DNA of 64,000 nt from Vibrio sp. ES.051 (lineage in GTDB: Bacteria > Pseudomonadota > Gammaproteobacteria > Enterobacterales > Vibrionaceae), in the NCBI RefSeq assembly GCF_002563795.1, contig NZ_PDJL01000003.1, positions 434,001-498,000 on the forward strand, read 5' to 3'. Both the position numbers and the translations under genes were made by a program. Every line of letters begins with the position of its first letter. Within the stretch, counting starts at the first letter, position 1. The notes under the pieces were generated by a model, which ran no database searches, was not told where the DNA came from, and was given only the letters and a program-made list of their open reading frames with translations. This document shows positions 8,869 through 19,998 of the stretch, piece after piece.

Positions 8869-9495
8869 ATGCCATTGATGACACTGCCTGAGGGCCTACC
8901 TTTTGAACTTGCTGCGGCACTGCCTTGTCCGATGCTGACTGCATGGCAGGCATTTGAAAAAATTCCATTAACCCGACAAAGAGAAGTGCTTGTCGTTGGT
9001 TTTGGAGCGGTGAATAATCTACTATCCCAGTTCCTTGTCAATGCTGGCTATACCGTTGATGTTGTTTCAGTTAGTCTTAGTGAAGAAAGTGCAAAATCAC
9101 TAGGTATTCGTCGAGTTTATCGAGAACAATCTCTAATAGACATGAAATACTTCGCCATTTTTGATGCGGTGAGTGGGGTAAATGCCGCCCATTTAGTGCC
9201 TCTTTTAAGAGCAAATGGACACATTATCTGTATTCAAGACCGTATACCTAAACCCATTGACCCTCCATTTACTCGCACTATTTCTTACCACGAAATCGCC
9301 TTGGGCGCGTTACATGATTTTGGTGATAAAGAAGATTGGTATGCATTGATGCATAATGGTGAAGCGTTACTTGAACGTGTTGCGAATGGTAGCGTTGAAG
9401 TTAGTATTCCAGTCACTTTTGCGTTCGAGAATATGCTTGATGCATTGGAGCATAGTGAATTCAAAAAATTAAAAACGGTCATTAGATTGAGTTAA
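8869..9495 (+). pseudogene. Zinc-binding alcohol dehydrogenase-type (MDR) protein, N-terminus missing
   Basis: The 208-residue frame corresponds to the C-terminal nucleotide-binding half of a medium-chain dehydrogenase/reductase: [20 protein letters not shown] before the Rossmann fold, then [21 protein letters not shown] as the dinucleotide-binding loop. The zinc/GroES-like catalytic domain of about 120 residues that should precede it is absent. A stop codon lies three codons before the ATG and no ribosome binding site is visible. The fragment therefore looks like the surviving 3' part of a gene truncated by the IS activity upstream. Confidence 0.75.
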
Positions 9496-9544
9496 AACGC
9501 ACGATTTATCCTTTTCGGGGAGTCACATAACTGTCTCCTTAAAC

Positions 9545-9935
9545 GCTGCTTGTAGTGGATTAGAGAACTTTGCCGGCCTGTAGTGGCATAGTGAATTTGA
9601 CCACTACAGCTACACTTCTGGTTGCAGCTGGAGACAACGCAAATCGATTAAGGAAGGAGTCATCGTTTGCTGCATTATGTGGAGTTAATCCGATTCCTGC
9701 ATCTTCGGGTAAAACAACTCGTCATAGATTGAATCGAGGAGGCTGTCGGAGTGCAAATAACGCTCTCTGGACGGTAGCGATGGTAAGAATGCGTAGTGAT
9801 CCCAGAACGAAAGACTATGTTATACGGAGAACGGCTGAAGGATTATCAACCAAAGAAATAACTCGCAACTTAAAGCGCTATATAGCGAGAGAGCTATTTC
9901 CGCTAATCCTAAAAGATTTAGCTAAACTGGCTTGA
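9545..9935 (+). pseudogene. IS110-family transposase fragment (C-terminal domain)
   Basis: The translated segment ATLLVAAGDNANRLRKESSF, followed by ALCGVNPIPASSGKTTRHRL and the ending of a typical IS110-family transposase, identifies the Transposase_20 domain with its serine. The N-terminal RuvC-like domain is absent. The coding sequence is interrupted at 9579-9608 by a 30-bp footprint of an IS3-family element, so an IS3 probably inserted and was later almost wholly lost. It is unlike the two other IS110-family copies in the window. Confidence 0.8.
9579..9608. mobile_element. 30-bp relic formed by the two ends of an IS3-family element
   Basis: The sequence begins TGTAGTGGCATAGTGAATTT, the left end of the IS3 at 18387-19644, and closes with GACCACTACA, that element's right end. 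Everything between has been deleted. The relic lies inside the IS110-family fragment, in the same kind of host gene that the intact copy occupies at 18387. Confidence 0.75.
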
Positions 9936-9943
9936 CATAGGAG

Positions 9944-10130
9944 CGTCAATGCTTGTGTTGAGAGCTTCTTCCATTCAATGAAAGTTGAAGCGATCCAGTA
10001 CGAGCCGGACATGACGCGAGACGAGATGCGCCAAAGGATCTTTGAATACATAGAGGTTAATTATAATAGGGCAGAAGGCACAGTGCTCTTGGGTATCTAA
10101 GCCCAGTTAACTTTGAAAATCAAAATGTCG
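9944..10130 (+). pseudogene. IS3-family OrfB C-terminal remnant
   Basis: Translation across a frameshift gives [20 protein letters not shown], then [12 protein letters not shown] and a SPVNFENQNV-like ending. This is the C-terminus of an IS3-family transposase around and after the last catalytic glutamate. The 5' part of the gene is missing, and a base change around 10075 shifts the frame. It abuts the IS110-family fragment directly. Confidence 0.7.
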
Positions 10131-10255
10131 CTTAATGAAGTGTCAGTCTGGCTGGAGCAGATCATATTCATACACAAAAAGATCACTCAAGTTGAATGTG
10201 GGATCAAGTTAACTAGGTCACATAACTTTAGTGTCAAGGCCTCGCGGGTGAAGAG

Positions 10256-11309
10256 GGCTTTGTTGCTTAATTCGATGAGAAGACATGGTAGCCCCATGTT
10301 GTTCAGTTCTTAAACAACATACTGAGTTTCAGGCATACCTAGCCCTGTAAGCTTGTTCAGCGCTTTGATCATAGCGTAAGTCTCACCAACTTGAGCGTTG
10401 TAGTCCCTCAGGCTTAATTTCCCACCTAACAACTGTTTTACCCGATACATTGCTGTCTCTGAGAGCGAGCGCTTATGATAACCATACCGCTTTTTCCATT
10501 TCTTGTTAGAGCCGTAGAGCTTCTGGCAACCCACTGCTAAGTTGCGAGGATGTCCTCGTTCCCAGAAGGCTGCCCCTTCTCGTGGCGGAATGAGCGGAAC
10601 AGCTCGCTTGAGCCGTATGGCATCATGACAATTCCTTGTGTCATAAGCACCATCGCCTGATATCTCAATGATTTTACGACGTGTCTGCTTAAGCAAGTTG
10701 GGAAGTACTTCGGCATCGGTTACGTTAGATAAGCTCAGCTCTGCTGCGACTATTTCGTGGGTGCTAGTATCTACTGCGATATGCAGCTTACGCCAAACCC
10801 TACGCTTCCCGTCAGTACCATGCTTCTTGACCTTCCATTCGCCTTCGCCATAAACCTTGAGGCCAGTGGCATCAATGGCTAGGTGTTGTATCGCACCTCT
10901 GGTTTTAGTTTTAAATGAAACCTCAACTTCCTTAGCTCGACGGCTTATACAGGTGTAGTGGGGACAAACTAGCGGGATGTTAGCCAGCTTAAATACCGAG
11001 TCTAGAAATCCTTGCAGTGCTCTCAACGGCATAGAGAATATGCGTTTCACCATCAGTGCAGTAGTAATGGCTAAGTCGCTGAATTGGCGAGGTCTGCCGC
11101 GCTTGCCTTGTTTGTTTTGCTTCCACTCGGCTATCGCTTCCTCATCAATCCAAAAGGTCAGAGAACCACGGTTTATTAAGGCTTTGTTGTACTGCGTCCA
11201 GTTAGTTGTTTTGTAACGAGGTTTAGGCATGAGGCTACGACGATTAATGGGTGTAGCCGATCAGATCGTAGCTTCTTGATTTAGTTCCATCGATTTAAGC
11301 AACAAAGCC
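10256..11309 (-). mobile_element. IS5-family (IS903-like) element with 9-bp target duplication
   Basis: Terminal inverted repeats start GGCTTTGTTGCTTAA at 10256 and end TTAAGCAACAAAGCC at 11309. The element is flanked by an exact 9-bp duplication GGTGAAGAG (10247-10255 and 11310-11318). It carries a single intact transposase gene, so this looks like a recent insertion. Confidence 0.95.
10310..11230 (-). CDS. IS5-family transposase
   Basis: The 306-residue DDE transposase belongs to the IS5 family, IS903 subgroup. Visible motifs are the N-terminal NWTQYNKALINRGSLTFW, the first aspartate in HLAIDATGLKVYGEGEWK, the second in ISGDGAYDTRNCH, and the final basic/glutamate helix YGYHKRSLSETAMYRVKQL. 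Length and ends are normal and no frame damage is seen. It is related to, but clearly not identical with, the transposase at 14530-15438. Confidence 0.95.
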   Translation of the reverse strand: MPKPRYKTTNWTQYNKALINRGSLTFWIDEEAIAEWKQNKQGKRGRPRQFSDLAITTALMVKRIFSMPLRALQGFLDSVFKLANIPLVCPHYTCISRRAKEVEVSFKTKTRGAIQHLAIDATGLKVYGEGEWKVKKHGTDGKRRVWRKLHIAVDTSTHEIVAAELSLSNVTDAEVLPNLLKQTRRKIIEISGDGAYDTRNCHDAIRLKRAVPLIPPREGAAFWERGHPRNLAVGCQKLYGSNKKWKKRYGYHKRSLSETAMYRVKQLLGGKLSLRDYNAQVGETYAMIKALNKLTGLGMPETQYVV

Positions 11310-11353
11310 GGTGAAGAGTTACGTCATGGTATATAATGTTTAGTATAAGTTAT

Positions 11354-12898
11354 TTAAAAATACCTTATCAAGTCATTTCTTCCAGATATTTTTAGTTTCT
11401 TATATATGCTATATGCATGCGATTTAACGGTATTTATTGATATACTTAAGAATGTACAAACATCAGAGTATGAGTATCCTCTTCTTAATAAGTCAAGAAC
11501 TTCTAATTCTTTTTTAGTTAATTTTGAAAAATCGATACTTGTTAGGTCATTTGACATATGATTATTTATTGTTTTATTTAATCCGACAAAAAAAATGGGT
11601 AGTGTTGTGAATGAATCATTATGATTTATGTAATTTCTAATTGATTCTTGATAAAAGTTCGTGACAAAACTTTCTTGAATAAGAATAGGAACTTTTAGGT
11701 TTTTACTTCTTAGATTAGCGAGTTCGTAAACAGAAGAAAAATCAGGAATGTTCCATGACTCGCTAACTTGATTGTGTTGGTAAACGTAAATAAGTTTTCT
11801 TTCAAGTTTAATAAATTTTCTTACGGAAAAAACTTCTTTATTAGCTTCTAATAACATTTTACTATATATCGTATATACTTTCTGAAAGATATTATCATTA
11901 TTATCAACATTGAAATTTTCTACTCTTCGTACAACTTCGCGATCTATCCTATCTTGAGCACAGCACCAAATAGAAACAACAACAATAGCCACATCAAGTA
12001 TATGCTGCATGTTTTTTGTTGTATAAGATAACATTGAGTAGAGTCTATATCTTCCATAAGCCGACTCAAAGCGATTTTTCATGCCTAAGCAAAGAATTTC
12101 CAAAAAATACCCATAATACAACGAGACCCAACACCTTTTCCTTTGGCATATAGAGACTAAATCTTTAACCACATGTAAGCAATCATCAAATTGACTAACA
12201 AGAAACAGTTCATGTGCCAAACCCATAATCAAGTCAGTTGAACCATCTTTCGAGAAGTCAATTTTTTGTTCCATGTATAAAGGATAAACATTCTCTATAC
12301 TAAGAGTAATGTTTTTTTCCAACCTTTTTATTGCATTGTGTACAAATATTTCACCATAAGAACTGTTGTAATTAATACCTTTCTCTCCGATGGATATATT
12401 ATAACAAATTTTAGCATGTTCAAATTTACCCATAACAAGGAATATCTTAATCAAAACAATTGTTGTTGATGTGTTAATTTTCGGTAGTCTTTTTACTAGG
12501 TCCTCTAAAATTGGTAAGGGAACATAACCTCCGTTAATGTCTAACGATAGTTGCAGTAATTTCTCAAGATGATGGCGCAGATTAATGCTGTTGACCAATG
12601 ATTTATATAGTTCTTCAAAGCCGCTAGAGTTCAGAGTTGAGATAATGTGTTCTAGAACAGAAAACCTATTAATAAACAAAGAGTCTATTGCAGATGAGTA
12701 TTTTTCAATAGGAAGAACATTTGAAAGTGTTAAAAAACCTCCAGACTTAACGAATTTAGAGCAACGGTCTGTAAACAAATTTACGTCAACAGGAAAAGTA
12801 TTATATTGTGCAACGAAGTGCGTTAGCTCACCATAAGAAATACTGCCATTAAGTCTAACAAACAGTACTAAATCATCTTCAAAAATATTAATAGACAA
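11354..12898 (-). CDS. LuxR-family transcriptional regulator with large N-terminal region
   Basis: The last 65 residues are a LuxR-type helix-turn-helix: LTKKELEVLDLLRRGYSYSD followed by VCTFLSISINTVKSHAYSIYKK. The preceding 440 residues are helical and low in recognisable motifs, perhaps TPR-like as in MalT-type regulators, but no ATPase motif is present. The start is probably the TTG at 12898 with AAGG eight bases upstream; no good ATG exists nearby. Base composition is markedly AT-rich compared with the right side of the window, suggesting transfer. The IS5 ends 35 bases after its stop. Its targets are unknown. Confidence 0.82.
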   Translation of the reverse strand: MSINIFEDDLVLFVRLNGSISYGELTHFVAQYNTFPVDVNLFTDRCSKFVKSGGFLTLSNVLPIEKYSSAIDSLFINRFSVLEHIISTLNSSGFEELYKSLVNSINLRHHLEKLLQLSLDINGGYVPLPILEDLVKRLPKINTSTTIVLIKIFLVMGKFEHAKICYNISIGEKGINYNSSYGEIFVHNAIKRLEKNITLSIENVYPLYMEQKIDFSKDGSTDLIMGLAHELFLVSQFDDCLHVVKDLVSICQRKRCWVSLYYGYFLEILCLGMKNRFESAYGRYRLYSMLSYTTKNMQHILDVAIVVVSIWCCAQDRIDREVVRRVENFNVDNNDNIFQKVYTIYSKMLLEANKEVFSVRKFIKLERKLIYVYQHNQVSESWNIPDFSSVYELANLRSKNLKVPILIQESFVTNFYQESIRNYINHNDSFTTLPIFFVGLNKTINNHMSNDLTSIDFSKLTKKELEVLDLLRRGYSYSDVCTFLSISINTVKSHAYSIYKKLKISGRNDLIRYF

Positions 12899-13941
12899 AG
12901 AAGTAACCTTAAAAATCCAATAGTTATAGGTGAAAAAATCATTATGCCTGCCAAGTTACAGTGCATATGAATTGTTAACTTCACTGCTTGCATTGTTTTA
13001 TGCGTGTGACAGTAGTTTAAGCCTTCAATTTGCTACCAAAGTGCATTTGATCCAAAGTTTGTGAAACTTACCTTATCTAACAAACCTTACAATGGTACTT
13101 TGGTACTAAGTTAGGATGTTTATCTCCGTTCCAAGTCTATATTATTGCTCATTTTAGCCTTAAAGCGTTCATAATCCGTGATATTTCTGGCCAATAGATT
13201 AGTTTCCGGCGTTTACTAATGCTGGCTAGATTGTGTTTAGTACTTTTTAGTTTGACGCGATTGCGTATACCAGTGAGCGGGAGGAGTGATTCTGGTTTCA
13301 TTCATAGAGGAGTACCTTCTACAACCACACTGGATGAGGAAATAATTTTAACATAACTGATCCCGCGGAGCTAATTTGGCTTAAGTTTTTCGCTTCGATT
13401 CCCCTTTCAGTTTTGTTCAACAAGCATCGAACATTAACCTGTCGAGGAGCGCATCTGCTAGGAGAGGGGCTCCAATTGATAGGTACCGGGGTAGATGGCT
13501 GATAAATACCGTGGTCTCGGTAGGAATAGCGGTTTCCCGCTGCCCCCGCACAGATCCGTACGTGCGCTACTAATGCATACGGTTCCTACCTTAGGCCGAA
13601 CGTCAAAGCGCTGCTCGGGATAAGGATGCATAAATTTGAATTTTAGGGAGCCAATAATTTATCAAACGTGGAACTTCTGCCACGTCATTGTGTGCCTTTG
13701 ACTTCGCTTAGAAGTTGTTTAGCCACGCATTGGTGGTTTCTTTAACGAATATATTGAGATCTTGCGTTCGTTGATACACCATAATAATTTATGTGACCTT
13801 GGATGATTTTCCTTAGCTATAGACCAATTTCACGTGGCTTATGGTGGAGCGTCTTACGCAGCTCTAACCTATTTTAATTTGCTTAGTAATCTTTTCTTTA
13901 TAGTTTTCCGTTTTAGAATAATGATTTACGATTTCTAATAG
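12899..13941. other. Gene-free stretch upstream of luxR-type gene, with an intron relic
   Basis: About 1 kb without a supportable gene. It holds the presumed promoter of the LuxR-type gene at its left end and the group II intron end at 13519-13586. Minus-strand translation from about 13660 gives a short HPYPEQRFDVRP peptide reminiscent of intron-encoded protein tails. The rest shows nothing I recognise. Confidence 0.5.
13519..13586 (-). mobile_element. Decayed 3' end of a group II intron (domains V and VI)
   Basis: On the minus strand, 13585-13553 forms a 33-base hairpin with the pattern GAACCGTATGC...GCACGTACGGATC, the size and pairing of group II domain V. A second hairpin (GCAGCGGGAAACCGC) ending CCTACC follows, as domain VI. 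The catalytic AGC triad reads AAC and the facing GTTC reads GATC, so the ribozyme core is dead. No reverse transcriptase gene remains. Confidence 0.55.
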
Positions 13942-14475
13942 GTAACCGTTCACCAGCATGGTATTTACACATAAAAAACGTGACCATTAGCATTGGATCT
14001 CACTTTGCCTATTGAGTGAACAATTACGCCATTATGAAGATAAGCTAAAAAACCAGCAGCACTAACTCTTCCAAATCTCCCTCTTCTGATGGACCCAAAG
14101 AGCGGGCTGAATGAAAAAAGCTCAAAGACCTACTGGTCGCAATCTGAGAAGAGTTAAACAAGGTCACGAAGGGCATAAGCGACAACTATCAAAACTAAAA
14201 GAATCTGATACGTTATTGATTGTTAACCTGAAAACCCTTGCCCTGCTTCGGGGATAACCACCTTGAAATGAGTGATAAACCGTTTTATCGCCACTAGGTT
14301 CATGAAATACTACCACCACGCATAGACATTACAGAGTATCGCCTCTACTGTGATAAATGTTCGCAATGTGGAGAGACAGAAATGCACAAAAGTCAAGCGA
14401 TATTCCTCAAGGAGTTATGGGGCCGAATATAATAAGTCACATCACGATACTGGCTGGTCAATATCACCCCAACGT

Positions 14476-15516
14476 GGCGTTGTTGATCAAATCAGCTAGA
14501 AGACCAACGACGCCATATATAACTAACCGTTAGCTTCTGACGGGCATACCTAGTCCTATGACTTTGTTTATGGCTTTGACATTCGCCATGATTTCACCAA
14601 CTTGAGCATCGTAACATCTCAAGCTCAATTTGCCGCTTGTTAGTCCTTTATATCGGGACATTGCGGTCTCAGATATTGAGCGATAGTGATAACCAGACTC
14701 GGCTTTCCACTTTGCTATTGTGCCATTTTTCAGAGCTACCACCGCTTCGTTTCTGGGATGACCGTCCTCCCAAAGTGCTGCATTCTTTCGAGGCGGGATC
14801 AACGGAGTACAACCTTTCTTTTTCAGAGTCTCATGGCAATTTTTGGTGTCATATGCTCCATCGGCAGATACGGCAGTGACCTTTCTGCGTAGTGGATTGA
14901 GCAGCGTCGGTAGCACTTCACTATCGCCAATATTTACAAGGCTGACTTCCGCACTAACAGCTTCGTGCGTATCCACATCTACAGCTAAGTGCAGTTTACG
15001 CCATGTTCTGCGCTTTTCTGCGCCATGCTTTTTCACTTTCCACTCACCCTCGCCAAAGACTTTGAGGCCAGTTGAGTCAATAGCTATATGGCGAATAGCT
15101 CCTCTAGATTTATTGCGATACTTAACCTGAACCGTCTTCGAACGTTTACTGATACAGGTGTAGTCAGGGGACGTCAGCGGAACATCCAATAGCTTGAAGA
15201 CCGAGTCAATAAAACCTTGAAGTGCTCGCAATGGCAGAGAAAAGATACCCTTGATCATCAAGGCCGTTTCAATCGCTGTGTCTGAATACTGGAAGCCTCT
15301 ACCACGCTTACCATGATGGATTTTACATTGCCATGCATCTATGGCGGAGTCATCTATCCAGAATGTAACCGAACCACGCTTGCACAGCGCTTTATTATAA
15401 TCCGCCCAGTTAGTTATCTTCTTTTTTGCTTTACCCATGTCACCACCGTTCTAGCCATCATAAAGGATCAGATCGCAGGACTTGGAAAAGGTTCAATGGA
15501 TTTAGGCAACAACGCC
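14476..15516 (-). mobile_element. IS5-family element with 9-bp target duplication
   Basis: The ends are GGCGTTGTTG at 14476 and CAACAACGCC at 15516, with an exact 9-bp duplication CCCCAACGT at 14467-14475 and 15517-15525. The element sits inside the decayed IS66-like relic and carries one intact transposase gene. Confidence 0.95.
14530..15438 (-). CDS. IS5-family transposase
   Basis: This 302-residue DDE transposase is of the IS903 subgroup of IS5. The catalytic aspartates lie in HIAIDSTGLKVFGEGEWK and VSADGAYDTKNCH, and the glutamate in the SGYHYRSISETAMSRYKGL helix. The gene fills the element and seems intact. It is a different lineage from the copy at 10310-11230, judging by many substitutions throughout and different inverted-repeat sequence. 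Confidence 0.95.
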   Translation of the reverse strand: MGKAKKKITNWADYNKALCKRGSVTFWIDDSAIDAWQCKIHHGKRGRGFQYSDTAIETALMIKGIFSLPLRALQGFIDSVFKLLDVPLTSPDYTCISKRSKTVQVKYRNKSRGAIRHIAIDSTGLKVFGEGEWKVKKHGAEKRRTWRKLHLAVDVDTHEAVSAEVSLVNIGDSEVLPTLLNPLRRKVTAVSADGAYDTKNCHETLKKKGCTPLIPPRKNAALWEDGHPRNEAVVALKNGTIAKWKAESGYHYRSISETAMSRYKGLTSGKLSLRCYDAQVGEIMANVKAINKVIGLGMPVRS

Positions 15517-16529
15517 CCCCAACGTTAGAAAATACGCTCATTACTGCAAGAGTAGTTTGGTACAATTTTCTCTGTTGGAGCCACAAGCGAAGCTCAAAGC
15601 TGCATTGCTTCTATGTTTACGCCACGGCACCAAGCTATCAAAACCAGCATACAATCTGCGCCACTAGTGCACGTAGATCAAACGTCGCATTCTAGAAATG
15701 ATGAGGAGTGCCTGCGCTGGTGTTGGTTAGTTACAAGCGATGATTTAGTGTATGAGAAATCCTTTACTCTCGTTCAACTTACTCAGCAAAAACGGTACTT
15801 GACTCTGATTAGAGTGGCATCGTGGTTAGCGACCAATATAGCGGTTACAACTGGCTTTCTCCAAACAAGCATCAACTATGTAGGTCGCATGTCATTCGCA
15901 ATCTACAACAAATTGCCGATTACTCAGGCAAAGGCCACACAGCCAAATAGGTCTGCACTTTGTGTTGCTGAGCAAGTTAGTCTTTCGAACTCAGCACCGT
16001 TGGGAGTTTGGTGATATTGATGACGTTCTCTACCTCGATTATATACAATGTCGTTTTACTCATTGGCTGGAAAAAGGCGCAACACAAATCCCAATTAAAC
16101 GTTGTTAGGGACGATGTCGGAAACTCAAAGAGCGTAGCCAGAGTTTATGGCTGTTCTTAACTAACCCCAAAACACCTCTCACCAATAACGAAGGTTGCGT
16201 GGCTTCGTTATTTAAAGAAAAATCAGCTACGGTACTACCTTAGATGCAGGCGATAAGTTCCGAGATAGGCTGCACTCGCTGATAGAAACATGCAAAAAGA
16301 GGAAGATATCTTCGCTGGAAGAGCTTACTCCATTGTGACTGCCATGACCACACAGCAACCATACCCCAATGTGTTCGATCTCAAAAACGTCTAGTCAAGA
16401 AACTGCTGGTGAACGGTTACGAAATATCTACACTTGATTAAAAAAAGGATCTATTCTCAAGCTTTATGTTGATAAAAATAAATCTCACAATGGTACAATT
16501 GTACTATTCCACTTTTAAAGGAGGAACGT

Positions 16530-16547
16530 ATGATCGGGCTACGTTAA
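16530..16547 (+). CDS. Possible 5-codon leader peptide with strong ribosome binding site
   Basis: AAAGGAGG at about 16517-16524 is followed at proper spacing by ATG and five codons (MIGLR) before a stop, 28 bases ahead of the barrel-protein gene. It could be a leader peptide, or the leftover start of a gene whose body was lost. A 12-bp palindrome GTACAATTGTAC lies just upstream at 16493-16504. Confidence 0.25.
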   Translation: MIGLR

Positions 16548-16574
16548 AGAACTAAAATAATTTATGAAGGTGAT

Positions 16575-17120
16575 ATGAGAGTTATATTAACATTACTTTT
16601 CAGTTTAGTGTGTAATCCAGTCTTAGCTGATCACGGAGTTTCATTTGAGGCTAAAGTGGGGAATGCGAACGATACTAATAAAAATTTAAGTCGAGGCTTT
16701 CAAGTACAATACGAAAATACTCTTTATAAAGCATTTAGGTACTATATAGGTTGGGGGTATTCTATATTTAATTATGAACACCAAAATTCAAATGATAGCT
16801 ATGATATTGAGCAGACAGGATATTTATTTGGTATTAAGTCAATGCAAAATTTCTTATCGATCGACACATCTTTGTATGCAGGTATTACCTATAAACATTA
16901 CGAACATGAGTTAAATACTATTGAATTAATAGAAGATAGTGGACATGATTTAGGTTATGAACTAGGGTTGGAAGCGGCTATTCCTGTTAATCAATCTTGG
17001 GATGTTTATGGTAAACTCGGCTATGAGTACTCATCCAACGAACTAAGTATTGCGTCGTGTTGTAATATTGAATTTGGAAGTGAAGTGATTACATCTATAG
17101 GGACAAGATTTAATTTTTAA
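16575..17120 (+). CDS. Outer-membrane beta-barrel protein (small, OmpA/OmpW-like size)
   Basis: The 181-residue product begins with a signal peptide (MRVILTLLFSLVCNPVLA, cleavage after ALA-type site). It continues with alternating aromatic/hydrophobic strands such as YKAFRYYIGWGYSIFNYEHQ and LSIDTSLYAGITYKHYEHEL, and ends in phenylalanine, the usual barrel C-terminal signature. The length fits an eight-stranded barrel. GAAGG seven bases before the ATG supports the start. Ligand or role cannot be read from sequence. It is AT-rich and wedged between IS relics, so it was probably acquired horizontally. Confidence 0.78.
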   Translation: MRVILTLLFSLVCNPVLADHGVSFEAKVGNANDTNKNLSRGFQVQYENTLYKAFRYYIGWGYSIFNYEHQNSNDSYDIEQTGYLFGIKSMQNFLSIDTSLYAGITYKHYEHELNTIELIEDSGHDLGYELGLEAAIPVNQSWDVYGKLGYEYSSNELSIASCCNIEFGSEVITSIGTRFNF

Positions 17121-18416
17121 ATTGCAAACAAAAACTGTATTTCTCAATCTAATAGAAGACACTGTTAACGCCAGTTTAAATTTGATTCATTCATCGAGAC
17201 ATCGAGGTGGACGCCTCAGCTTTTACAACACTTTTGAATGATTGGTTCACTACCATATATTCGGCGTCGTTACAGGCTCTTTCGCCTGCGCCTTGATGTA
17301 AATCCGAAACCTATTGCCTAATCACTACATCGGCATTTAATGCCTTGGTCAACTCAGGTTACAATAGGTACGGTTAACCGTTTATTCATCAGTGTATGTA
17401 AACTTTCTTGAGGTTATTATGCAAAGGCTTTGTTTACGTCAAAGTCATGGCTTTCTGTTAATATTTTCCATGCTACACGAGCTAGTTTATTCGCAAGTGC
17501 GACCACAGCTTTATGTTTGCCTTGTCTGACAGCTAAAGCGTTGAACCATTGCCCAAGTTTATCTTGCCGTTTGTTGGCAAAACGCCCTACAGCTCTCGCG
17601 CCATGAATAAGTAACACACGCAGATCGGCGCTGCCATTTTTTGTGATGCTCCCTAAGCGGATTTTACTACCAGAACTAGATTGAGTTGGTACCAATCCGC
17701 ACCATGCAGATAACTGCCTGCCATTTTTGAATTGTAGACCTGAACCTATCTCACTAATAAAACTCGCTGTTACTAATGGCCCAAATCCAGGAATTGAAAG
17801 CACTGCTTCGTAGCGAGGTTGATTTTGACAAAGAGCTTTAATATCACGCTCGATTTGCTCTATTCGATAATTTAAAGCGCATAAATCATCATATAGAGAT
17901 TTAAGAAGGCTACGGAGAGTATACGAAAGATCGTTGCTTCCATCTTCTAAAGCATCTATCAGGGACGCTTGCAGTTTTATTCTTCCGATACTAAAAATAA
18001 CGCCAGATTCACCTGCTAAACTGCGAATTTGGTTTACTGTCGCCGTTCTGTTTTGGACTAAGCGGGCCCGAACACAGCGTAATGATTTAATATCTTGTTG
18101 ATCTACCGTTTTTATAGGCACTTTATGGATATTAGGTCGAAAAGCTGCTTCACATATAGCAAGAGCATCATTCGCATCGTTCTTTTGGCTTGAGACAAAT
18201 GGCTTAACATGTTGGGCTGGAATTAGCTGAACATCGAAGCCTAACTCTTTGAACTTCCTACCCCAATAGTGAGAGGTCCCACATGCTTCCATTGCAATTA
18301 AAGTTCCTTGAGGAAATTGCCTTACTTTATCGAGTAGCTTATTGCGTCTAACTTTTTGATTACTCTTAATTGAATGATCTACAAGATGTAGTGGCATAGT
18401 GAATTTGGTCACTTAG

Positions 18417-19636
<1,220 letters not shown>

Positions 19637-19998
19637 CCACTACAAGACAAACACAGACCTGAAATACATTTTTGGCTAAATCAATTCCAACAACTTTTAT
19701 ATCCATAATGGCAGCTCTTTAGGTTTACTATCAGCATCAAGTTTGGCAGATACCGCGAAACTTGAGTGCTGAGGCGTCCATCACATCACTCTGTATACAC
19801 TACACTACGCCAGTTTGGGACTTGCTCAGGGAGCAGACCTTTTTCGGCGATATTGGTTAAATTTAATAGTGGCAACAATCCTACTAGGGACGGGGATAAC
19901 CGTGATTGGAGTTTCCCGTTATGGTACCTAAGTACTATTTTATAGTTGAAAATGTGTCGTATCATTGACCCTCATTTCAGTTGATTGATTATTTGCTT

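Larger units (their letters stand above)
13942..16420 (+). mobile_element. Decayed IS66-like element, split by an IS5
   Basis: A perfect 17-bp inverted repeat brackets the region (GTAACCGTTCACCAGCA at 13942-13958 and its complement at 16404-16420). Between them, translation across many stops and shifts gives IS66-type TnpC pieces: a zinc-ribbon region near 14330-14380 and, after the IS5, LVSDQYSGYNWLSPNKHQLC-like and LTNNEGCVASLF-like segments near 15820-16230. The element once encoded a TnpC-type transposase but is thoroughly degenerate. No target duplication was found. Confidence 0.72.

Noticed and set aside
18387-18412. ATG start for the IS1111 transposase at 18412
   Set aside because: These codons are encoded by the IS3 end. 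The true N-terminus lies at 19706-19648.
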